Translations under genes and position numbers: made by a program | In this document: one piece after another, positions 54,957 through 64,000 of the stretch | Position numbering within the stretch: position 1 is the first letter of the stretch | Layout of the letters: each line of letters opens with the position of its first letter | Assembly: GCF_000005505.3 (NCBI RefSeq) | Contig: NC_016131.3 | Location: 1 to 64,000, forward strand | Direction: 5' to 3' | DNA from: Brachypodium distachyon | Taxonomy: Eukaryota > Streptophyta > Magnoliopsida > Poales > Poaceae | Length of the DNA stretch: 64,000 bases | The notes under the pieces: model-generated | Told to the model about the DNA's origin: nothing | Database searches by the model: none | Seen by the model: only the letters and a program-made list of their open reading frames with translations

Positions 54957-56140
54957 TTGCTTCCCAGCAAGGTACATGATTCAGCCTTCTTCTCAAATGG
55001 TACAGGCACAGTGGAGCCCAGGAGTACCGTGTTTGCCATCGAGAGCAGCACCAGCATGAACATTTTGAACAACATGTCCAGCATGGCATTCTTTAAAGGC
55101 ATGGAGGAGGCCAAAATGTTCTTGCCGAGAAACAATGTGATGGTGAATAATAGGGGGTGTAAGGACAAGTTTGACATGGATGGTGAGAAGGAGCCAGCCA
55201 TGGGCAGGAGCAGCCAGCAAACAGCGGCGCTGGTGCATACTGACTCGGAGGAGGAGGACGAGCTAAGAAGAGATTGGACCGGCTTATCCTCAAAGGCTAT
55301 GACAGGTACCCTGGTGAGATGCAGGAGGTACTAATCACTTTAGACAATGAGAACAAGGCGGCACGGAAGAGCATCCGCATGGGTGGGAGGCGCGGTGCGA
55401 TGCAGGCGGTGGTGACTCATCTAGAAATGCTGCTGATCCGCTGTGCGGAAGCAGTGGCCAGTAACGACCTGCACAGCGCAAGCGAGGTGCTAGAGCAGAT
55501 CAAGCGGTACTCATCTCCGACGGGGGACGCTAGGCAGCGGCTGGCACATTACTTCGCCCAGGGGCTGGAGGCACGGCTGGCCGGCACGGGGAGTCAATTC
55601 TACCGTTCGCTTATTGGGACACGCACCTCCACCGTGGAGCTTGTTAAGGCCTACCATCTGTACGATGCCACCTTCTGCTTCCTGAAGGTTGCATTTCTCT
55701 TTTCCAACAAGATCATCTACAAAGCCGTTGCAGGGAGGAAGAAATTGCACATTGTGCACTACGGCATCAACCTCGGGTTGCAGTGGCCAGACTTGATCCA
55801 GTGGCTGGCGGGCAGGGAGGACGGGCCACCAGTGGTGAGGATGATCAGCATCAACATACCTCAGCCTGGGTTTAGCCCATATGAACAAATCGAGGAGGCT
55901 GGGCACCGGCTCAGCAACTATGCAAGTAAGTTCGGCATGTCAATCAAGTTCCAAGCAATCACAGGCAAGCCAGAGGCTGTTCGGGCTGAGGATCTCCATA
56001 TCGATCCCGATGAGGTGCTCGTGGTGAATAGTCTATTCCAGTTCAGGACCTTGATGGACGACAGCCTCAAATTTGATAGGGTAAGCCCAAGGGACATGGT
56101 GCTCGGCACTATCAGGAAGATGAAGCTCATGGCAGCATGA
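54957..56140 (+). pseudogene. GRAS-family (SCARECROW-like, LISCL type) regulator, frameshifted and C-terminally truncated
   Basis: GRAS proteins are plant transcription regulators. The N-terminal part (54957-55270) contains EEAKMFLPRNNVMVN and ALVHTDSEEEDE, then loses frame near 55270. The rest reads LILKGYDRYPGEMQEVL, LHRI (LLIRCAEAVASND, then LAHYFAQGLEARLAG), the VHIID region (LHIVHYGINLGLQWPDLIQW, about residues 159-178 of the second frame), FSPYEQIEEAGHRLSNYA and LHIDPDEVLVVN. The VHIID Asp is His (HIVHYGI). The protein stops at IRKMKLMAA, before the PFYRE/SAW end. Normal members are much longer. Intronless, as usual for the family. Confidence 0.83.
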
Positions 56141-56239
56141 TGTGCGTGTTTTTTTGTGTGTATCTATAACTGAGTTTTGATGTGTTTGTCTGTTCCAGCA
56201 TGATGTGCGTGTTTTTTTGTGTGTATCTATAACTGAGTA
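56134..56239. repeat. 64-bp-spaced duplication at the GRAS 3' end
   Basis: AGCATGATGTGCGTGTTTTT and the following ~22 bp occur twice, from 56134 and from 56198. The first copy includes the stop codon of the GRAS frame. Confidence 0.85.
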
Positions 56240-56818
56240 CCAGAAACCATGTTCAGGTTGTCAAGTTGCACCCTGTTTATTAGAGCTGCTGACATATATC
56301 TGTAACTGTCTAGAACTGCTACTGCCTCGTCAGAGATGATAAGATTATGTGGAATGCCTGCATCACTCAGTCTGACAAAGGTGTCGAGATATATCAATTA
56401 GACATGACTTGATATATGAGGATCAGCACTCTGTAGCATTGTGAGTTAACAATGATTATAGATGATGCAACCAGTCTACTAACAGGGCAGCACCGGATGT
56501 CTAGCGTTTCTGCAGAGTCAAGGTGGAAAAGTTATTTTAATGTTCTCTCTAACTGTTTTCTGTGTGCTTCATTTTCTTTCTTCAATTTGCAACGGAAAGT
56601 ACACCCTAAATGCATTTTTAGTCACTGTGCACTGGAAGGTAAGTACATCAACACAGGCACATTGAACATGATGGTTGGAGAACAGATGGCAGGGATCTAA
56701 CACCACTGTTTTTCTCTTCTTTTAGTTGTTGTACAGAGTTATTTACTTAAAACGTAATACAACTGTATGCAACAGCACGATTGGGCACATGTGCTTCTCC
56801 AGTAATTACCAGCCATTA
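56240..56818. other. Intergenic between GRAS copy and YidD-like gene
   Basis: Probably includes the 3' UTR of the minus-strand YidD-like gene near its right end. Nothing else recognised. Confidence 0.45.
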
Positions 56819-57698
56819 CTAGTCCTCAGGTAACTCTTCCTCACCAAACCACCTTGGAGGATCATATCCCTGTCCACCTACATGTGTATCAGATAGAAAG
56901 CGTTCAAGTTTCACAAAAATGATTCCAGAATTGAAAATATCAAGCAAACAGATGGAAAGCATACCAAGAGGATTACAACGGCACAGACGCCATGCTGTCA
57001 AGATTGTACCCTTCGCGACACCGTACCTTTTGTACGCCTGCATAGAGTACTCGCTGCATGTTGGCACATAACGGCAACTTGAAGGTAGTAACGGTGATAT
57101 CTCTCCTGTCCAGACAAAGCTTGATCAAGTGAGCAGGCCATAGAGATCTATTCCATCTCAAAAGCATGGCCTATGACTGCATAGTAGTAGTAATACGGAT
57201 GTCCAAAACACAATCAGAATTCAAGCGGCAACAAACTGCAAAGACGAGCTTACTTTTGTAGAATTTCAGCATGGACAGTGCAACGTTGACTCCAAGGTCG
57301 TCGACTTCCTCTTCTTGGAATCATAACATGCACAAATTGTGGTAAAGGGGATCAGTTCTTTTACTTGTGTGGTTCAATGCAGGGAGAACACAAGTTCATC
57401 TTGAAACAAAACAGAGCTCAATGCACAATGTCCATTCAGATTTCTGAATTCGTCATCACTGGACTAACCTTGGTGTCAGCAGCACAGCTGACCCGCATCA
57501 CCGCAACCCTTCTCCTTTTGTACGGCACGGCGCAAAAGGCTACAGATCAGAAACCAAGATGGTCAATTGGGAAGGGGGCAAGGCAGACAGGATCCAAGAG
57601 AGCTCAACTCAAGCGAAAAAATCGAGGCAAGGAGATTTACGTGTTCTTCTCGCGGGAGGATGCCCGGCCGCAGTAGGCAAGAGGGAGACGGAATCCAT
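56819..57698 (-). CDS. Plastid YidD-like membrane protein insertion efficiency factor
   Basis: YidD is a small membrane-associated protein that assists YidC/Alb3-type insertion; plant homologues are predicted to be plastid proteins. Five exons give 127 residues with consistent phases: 57698-57641, 57539-57469, 57308-57254, 57105-56965, 56877-56819. The first two exons (MDSVSLLPTAAGHPPARRT, then YKRRRVAVMRVSC) form a Ser/Arg-rich, acid-poor transit-peptide-like leader. The core has VNVALSMLKFYKREISPLLP, the diagnostic SCRYVPTCSEYSMQAYKRYG, LTAWRLCRCNPLG and GGQGYDPP, ending FGEEELPED. All signature cysteines are present. The compact size is normal for the family. Confidence 0.87.
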
Positions 57699-57944
57699 GG
57701 CTTAAATCGATGAATGGAACGGGATGGATCGTCTGCAGCGGACGCCGGTGGGCAGCCGGGGACGGGGAGGGAACCGGGATTTCACAGGCGGAGGAGGGCA
57801 GTGAGCGTCGGCCGCGGGCGAGGGTGATGGCGGCGCCGCCGCCGCGTTGCTAGGTGCGCCCTTGCCGTCGCCGGCGTGGCGCGTGTCGTGTGAGGAGGAG
57901 CAGGCAGGATCCGATAAGTTTTTTTTTTTCCTGATGAGGCCTTT

Positions 57945-58017
57945 TGGGCTCAACGACTCTCTGCTACAGTATCATCCTATTCTTTGGCCCACTGGGCTGG
58001 TCTAAGGCCCATGGGCT
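57945..58017 (-). promoter_or_regulatory. GGCCCA/TGGGCT cluster upstream of the YidD-like gene
   Basis: TGGGCT at 57945 and 57993, GGCCCA at 57986 and 58006, and TGGGCT at 58012: five Site II-like hexamers within 73 bp, about 250-320 bp upstream of the start codon. Such clusters are common in promoters of plastid-targeted and translation-related plant genes. Confidence 0.5.
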
Positions 58018-59794
58018 ACTATCCTTTTTCAGGGTAACCCAGCTTGAAGTTTTAGCCCACGAAGTGTGGAGGGTACCTAGGCAGTATCTTGATTGTTTGT
58101 TCAGGCTTAACAACAAGCTGGCAGGCATGACACACACATAATCATCATTTTCTTTCTATATATGTCGACGTGCTCCACTCATTCTCGTATGGAAATAAAT
58201 TGTATCTTCTTGACTAGTGATCGAAATCTCGTGCCACTAATTGCGATCTTACCTACCAACTTTGGATAACTACACCTCACCTAATTGTCTCCTCTGCTTT
58301 GTTCGACACTTTAAGTTTGCTGTAAAAGGAAACTTATAGGATATTCACCTACTGCTCATTGTACATGTATTAGGGACGGGTTTTTGGCTCCTGAGCTCCA
58401 GTGCTTCATTAAAGAAGAAAACTAAAACATGTGTTTCTAGATTCTAACGTTCAAAAATATAATATTTGGAGAACTTGCCACATGCAGATGTGGAGATGAA
58501 ATATGGTTCTGCAATATTTGTGTGCACAAGTGTTTCCGTCAGTGACTTGCACTAGAAAAACAAGATGGGCTAATAAATATACTTGTAGTGGTCCGAGTTT
58601 TTATGGCACCACAAAAGCTTGCAGTTCCCATAAAGTATTTCAACTTGCTATTATTTTGGAAACGAGAAAAAAGCATGCAACCCCCACCACCAGGAGAAAA
58701 AGTGAGACACCTCAATGTTAATCCTTCTTTTGTCCAAAGTTATTCTCTGGTGAATAATACCCTTTTATTTTATCTTAATCTGTCCTTCAACAAAGTTATG
58801 CTTTCCACCGTTGTCTCCTCGTCTTCAATAATTGAACAAGTGCACACACAGACACTGTCATTATTGTGCGCAGGGTTCGCTCGATGGCTTCAACAAAACC
58901 ATGAGATTGCTGTGATGGTTTCAGAGACTCACAAGTGCACAAGGAGGTCACTACAATCTGGCCAGATCTGAGCCACACAAGTCAATATCCTAGCTAGCTT
59001 GTACTCAAACCGCCTAGTTTGATGCAAAAACAAGGAGGTTAATTTCTTTGCTTGCAATCAAGGTAGGTCATCTCAATGGGTTAAGGGAACAAGGAGGACA
59101 CCTCAAGTCGAAGATCAAACCCAGTTACTTGTCATCAGCAAATAAGCTACCACGCATTCAGTCACACAAATAAGAAATGACTCCATGAGAGTTCTTTCTT
59201 TACCATAATCCATAAGATTAATCCGATGATTTCAGATTTCACCGCATGGCATAAGGTGTGTCGTAACTTCCTTTGATTTTTATTCAAGCTTTCTTGCTAT
59301 CTTAGGTTTTATTGATTGCCGTGATCAGTGGCGACAAAATCAATTCTGTTTTATCTACTGTAGTTGTCAAGTCTACTATGGAAGTAAGTTCCCAGGAAAA
59401 AAAATTCTAAATCACTGGGAACTTCCTCTAGCCAAACTCTATGGAAGTAGAATATTATTCATATTGGCAAACTGCCAGGTATGTCAGATTGGTTCCCACT
59501 TTGTCTTATTTGGTTCAAAATGTCCCTATACAGAAGCAGAACATGCTCAGATTCGACAAAAAAAGTTGTTACATTGGTTAATTAGTAGTAGAAATAGGAG
59601 GATTACTTTGAGAGGTTTTTCTTTTTCCATTGTGGTTGGAGATTCATTTTGCAGATTGCCATCCTAAAGACAAAAAATTAAGTTTAATGGATGTGTCATT
59701 AAATTCATTTTGCAGATGGTCATCCTGAAGATATTGTGGAAAAGATGCAACAAGATCACCATCCAACATAAACACTGACAACTCTAAGAGAGTA
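58018..59794. other. Upstream region of the NLR gene, no other gene recognised
   Basis: AT-rich. TTCATTTTGCAGAT followed by a near-identical CATCCT..AAGA segment occurs at about 59644 and 59705; both contain a TTTTGCAG acceptor-like site, so a 5' UTR intron ending here is possible. Confidence 0.45.
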
Positions 59795-62700
59795 ATGGCA
59801 GAGATTGTGATTCTTCTAGCCATTAAAAAGGTTGGAATCGCATTGGCTAATGGAGCAGCGGACCAGGCCAGTTCCCTGTTTGCCAAGTACACCAGGCAAC
59901 TGGTAGAGCTACAGGGCAGCATAGGCCGTGTTGCAAGGGAGCTTCACGTACTGCATGATGTTCTCTGTCAAATGGACATTCGGAACCGCAACAATCAAGT
60001 ATACGAGGGCTGGTTGGAAGGGGTGCGGAAGGTAGCACATGTGATGGAGGACAATGTGGATGAGTACTTGTATCTTGTTGGTCGGGAACATGATATAGGG
60101 TGCTGCTTTTACCTGAAGACAGGGTTCAAAAAACCAAGATCTCTGCTTTCTTTGAACCAGATAGCTTCAAATGTGAAGGCAATAGAGAAAGACCTCGCCC
60201 ACCTGTCGGAGATGAAAAACCGTTGGGTTCCAATGATACATGACGGGGACAGTAGCAGCACGAATTACATTGTCAAGAGGTCCCAAGATCTAGCAAACAT
60301 TTCTGGTTTCCTTGATGAAGAAGATCTGGTGGGGGTGGATAAAAACAGAGAAAAACTTGAGAATTGGTTGTCCGGTCATGATTTTGGATGTTGTGTGGTA
60401 GCACTGCTTGGAATGGGAGGGCTTGGTAAAACAGCATTAGCTGCGAATGTCTACAAGAAGGAGAGAGAGAAATTCCAATGTCATGCCTGGGTCTCCATCT
60501 CTCAAACTTATTCTATAGAAGCTGTCTTGAGGACTATAATTGAGGAACTCTTCAAAGATAAAGTCAATGTTCCATCAAACATTGCGGCTATGGACATCAC
60601 GTGCCTTCAAGAGACACTCAAGAGATTTCTAGAGCAAAAGAAGTATCTCATCGTATTGGATGATGTTTGGACTCCAGAAACATTTCATGATCTGTCTAAG
60701 GCACTTATTCATAATGACAAGGGCAGTAGAATTATAATGACAACACGGGAACGCGCTGTGGCTGCCCTTTCCTCTGAAGGGCATATCTTAACTCTGGAAG
60801 CTTTGTCTGAAGATGATGCATGGGAGCTCTTCTATAAGAAAGCATTTACTAAAGATAGAATTAATCATGAATGCCCTGTAGAGTTGACTGCTTTGTCAGA
60901 GGAAATAGTTAGCAAGTGCAAAGGATTGCCTCTCGCTATCGTGTCAGTCGGTAGCCTCTTGCATGTGCGTGAGAAAACTGTGGAAGAATGGAGAAGAATA
61001 AATGACCAATTGAGTTGGGAGTTAATTCATAATTCGAGGCTCGACCATGTAAGGAATGTTTTGAATCTGAGCTTCATCTACCTTCCAACACACTTGAAAA
61101 GTTGCTTCTTATACTGCAGCTTATTTCCAGAAGATTATATTTTCCATAGAAAAAAGCTTGTACGGTTATGGATTGCAGAGGAGTTCATCGAGGAGAGGGG
61201 TGTAAGCACATTGGAAGAAGTGGCAGAAGGTTATCTCAAGGAGTTGGTTGACAGAAATATGCTACAACTTGTTGAAAAGAATTCATTTGGTAGTGTTAGA
61301 GATATAATATGGTTGGGATTAGAGATAAGATAGAATCTTAGAGATAAGATAGAATCAGTTTAAACAAGATTACTTATCTTGTACTCCAAGTCTATCTCCC
61401 CCTGTACCTCTATATATACCCCATATAAGGGTCAGATCAAAACAACATCAAGTATCGTGGAATATCAATTAAGGTTCCAATCTCATCTTCTACATGATAT
61501 CAGAGCGGTTAGACTAACGTCGCTGATCCTTAGACACACAGCTTTCGCATCATGTTGCCTCCGGGGAGATGATCTCCGTGGTCTCCCCGGAGGGCTCCCA
61601 TCCATAGTTTGTCCTCCGATCAATCAAAGACTAGATCGGTTTCTTTAGATTAGATTACTTTACATCAGTTTTCCAATTTCCAATCTACTAGATTGATTTC
61701 GTTTAGCCACCAATAAACCCGGTAGCCCTCAAAGATCCGGTGAAAATCAGCAGCAAAACTCCCGGTGCATCTTTACGTTGATCGGGCGCGCATGATGACA
61801 GCGTCACCTGCACGGAAGACACACGGCCATCCATCGGCGCGCGCTACTACGGCATTGACCGAGTCTTCGTCAAGCGCCAGCATGTTCCTCGAAATCACGC
61901 CTGCACCAAGCTGTATGACTACATCAAGCCTAGCTACGAGTTACCTTTACGTCGAGCACATACGAGAAGCGACATCAACACATCCATCCACACACCAGGC
62001 CGGTGTGGAGCGAGATGCAATCTTCATCAACTTCTCAGGCACGACACGGCATCGACACATCGTCGCTACAAGGGACGCCTTCAAGCGACGCATCGACAAG
62101 CCGGCTACGCCATCGCCGACACTCCATTGCCAAAGGTCTTCATCAATGTGGTCTTCATCAACAATCATCGTCAACCATCCGCTGCCACTTCGTCCACACA
62201 GATGGGCATCTCTTGCGTTCTCTGGCAGTTCAACTGCAAGACGCACATCAGCAACGACGGCATCCCCGCGTTAGTTTTATCAACGACCCATTCCTGCGTC
62301 AGCTTCACCGATGACGGCACCGCGTCATCATCTCCAGCGTCCTCTGGCAGACTCTTCTGCAAGACGCAACGTGACACCGACGCTGGCTTAACCGCGTCCA
62401 ACGTAGAGCAACTGCATCGACACCAACATCACTATTTGTGATGACTCGCCTCCAGTTCTGGCAAAACTGGAGGTCGCACGATGCGCACGGTTCTGGCAAA
62501 ACCGTTGTGGGCGGTGGGCTACCTCCAATCTTGGCAAAATTGGTGGTCTCACCTACGACCGCGTCCTCTGACATTCGCAAGACGCCCCTGACGGTACCTC
62601 CCAAGGTGCAAAGCGTCGGCCTCGACGGTACCATGTGACTTCCACAAGGTGCAAAACGTCCCTGATTGCAGCTCCGTCATACACATCGCGCAACTTTTTT

Positions 62701-64000
62701 TTTGCGCCTCCGGGCTACGTGCAGCTACATCCACTACGACCACGGCTACATCACGATTGGCTACCTCGACATCAACATCAAGGGCTATGACGTCTACAGC
62801 TACTCATCGGCAACAACTCTAGTCAAAGCGTCCGAGTCATCACTAGCGTACATGACACTCCCGCTATGACTGCGGGAGGGAATAGAGGAGAGACAAGGGA
62901 CGGCACCAGAAGGGGACGGCAGATACCGCCCTAGGTGACGGACCATTCATCAGAGACGCAGTTGATGATGGCGAAGCGGAGAAGACGATAGAAGCGCAAG
63001 ACTTCAAATCCAGTCGCAATCGTCCGCTTCGCTCCCGCTACGACTGAGAGGGAATGTTAGAGATATAATATGGTTGGGATTAGAGATAAGATAGAATCTT
63101 AGAGATAAGATAGAATCAGTTTTAACAGATTACTTGTCTTGTACTCCAAGTCTATCTCCCCCCTTTAACCTCTATATATACCCCATATAAGGGTCAGATC
63201 AAAACAACATCAAGTATCGTGGAATATCAATTAGGGTTCCAATCTCATCTTTTTACATGTAGGACGAAGAAATTCAAAATGCATGATATCTTACGTGAAT
63301 TAGCAGTTGATCTGTGCCAGAAGGATTGTTTTGGTGTTATATATGAGGAGGATAACTGTGTGGGCTTTCTTGAGATGGATGGACGTCGATTGGTAGTGCA
63401 AAAGCTAAAGAAAGATATCCTAGAGTTATTTTCTATTGTACACCGACTTCGAACTTTCATTACACTGGACAATAGCATGCCATCCTTCACTCTACTACCT
63501 CAGCTATCTAACAAGTCGAGATATATGACAGTGCTAGAGTTAAGTGGTCTACCCATCGAGAAGATTCCAGATGCTATTGGAGATCTTTTTAATCTCTGCC
63601 ATTTGGGTCTGCTGGATTCAAAGGTGAAGCTGCTTCCAAAATCTGTTGAGAAGCTTTTAAACTTGTTAACACTGGATGTTTGTAGTTCTGAAATTGAGGA
63701 GCTGCCTGGAGGTATTGTGAAATTGAAGAATCTTAGGCACTTGTTTGCTGAGAAAGGGAATGGTCTAACGTGGAGAAATTTTCAGTGCCGTAGTGGTGTA
63801 TGCATCCCAAATGGACTTGGGAGCCTGACAAACCTGCAGACGCTAAAAGCACCGGAAGCACGTCATGAGTCCGTTGGACAGCTTGGGGAGCTGAGGCAAC
63901 TTACAAGCTTGAGAATATGGAATATCAAGGGATTCTATTGTGAACGTCTCTCTGAGTCTCTAGTGCAGATGCGATTTTTGTCCTATCTTTACGTGAGTGC
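59795..64000 (+). pseudogene. CC-NB-ARC-LRR (RPM1-type) resistance gene interrupted by an LTR element; continues past the window
   Basis: NLRs are intracellular immune receptors. The coiled-coil part has the EDVID-like MEDNVDEYLYL (residues 84-94). Then come the P-loop GMGGLGKT (206-213), kinase-2 KYLIVLDDVW (283-292), RNBS-B GSRIIMTTR (310-318), GLPL (378-381) and RNBS-D CFLYCSLFPEDY (437-448). Host coding breaks at FG (about residue 499, base 61293). The element follows, and coding resumes at about 63263 with TKKFKMHDILREL (MHD at 63279-63287), then LRR repeats (PIEKIPDAIGDLFNLCHLGL, EELPGGIVKLKNLRHL) open to 64000. As it stands, the first frame ends in element sequence at 61333, a 512-residue product without MHD or LRR. 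All ATP-binding motifs look intact. Confidence 0.9.
61294..63257 (+). mobile_element. Non-autonomous LTR retrotransposon in the NLR coding region
   Basis: LTRs at 61294-61494 (201 bp) and 63055-63257 (203 bp) start TGTTAGAGATATAATATGG and end with ACA; they show roughly ten differences. TGATATCAGAGCGGTTAG right after the left LTR is a Met-tRNA-type primer-binding site, and GAGAGGGAA before the right LTR is a polypurine tract. Flanks GGTAG and TGTAG match at four of five bases. Each LTR has TATATATA (61411, 63173). The 1.56-kb interior has no gag or pol domains; its open frames are Ser/Thr/His-rich and repetitive. Confidence 0.92.

Noticed and set aside
61765..62274. 169-residue frame inside the small LTR element
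   Set aside because: Ser/Thr/His-rich composition follows from repeated GC-rich codons; no gag, protease or RT motif.

Overview
The window starts with about 250 bp of CCCTAAA repeats, so it is the end of a plant chromosome read inward. Grass-type MITEs, tau-class GST and WAT1 fragments, GC-rich first exons and abundant Ty3/gypsy, LINE and Harbinger elements point to a grass. The species cannot be fixed from the sequence alone.

Layout. 1-10 kb: telomere; a truncated MINDY-like deubiquitinase gene that lacks its catalytic residues; a 3 x ~91 bp tandem repeat; a gypsy gag/LTR remnant; a 7 x ~40 bp array of hairpin-forming units; a complete 3.2-kb PIF/Harbinger transposon (TTA target duplication) inserted at the array edge; and an internal telomere-repeat block. 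10-18 kb: a tau GST with a frameshift, an acidic-protein pseudogene, and nested copia/LTR and LINE fragments. 18.5-21.7 kb: an intact 11-exon AAMP/Sqt1-type WD40 gene, the best-supported conventional gene in the window. 22.8-31.2 kb: WAT1 transporter fragments, with a degenerate L1-type LINE abutting a WAT1 exon.

32-47 kb: two chromovirus-like gypsy copies on the minus strand that share a central LTR, plus an extra ORF between the 5' LTR and gag. The outer LTR carries sequence that looks organellar. 47.4-49.1 kb: a 5'-truncated RRM gene of the nuclear-speckle type with an in-frame stop. 50.6-51.2 kb: a small orphan gene with a good TATA box. 52-53 kb: hAT-like and Stowaway elements. 55-56.1 kb: a GRAS pseudogene. 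56.8-57.7 kb: an intact five-exon plastid YidD-like gene (minus strand). 59.8 kb to the end: a CC-NB-ARC-LRR resistance-type gene, split immediately before its MHD motif by a 1.96-kb non-autonomous LTR element.

The genes do not form a pathway. This is a subtelomeric region where a few housekeeping genes (ribosome-assembly WD40, YidD) survive among decaying gene copies and transposons. Exon coordinates were derived by hand from splice consensus and reading frame; no similarity search was run, so family calls rest on motif recognition.
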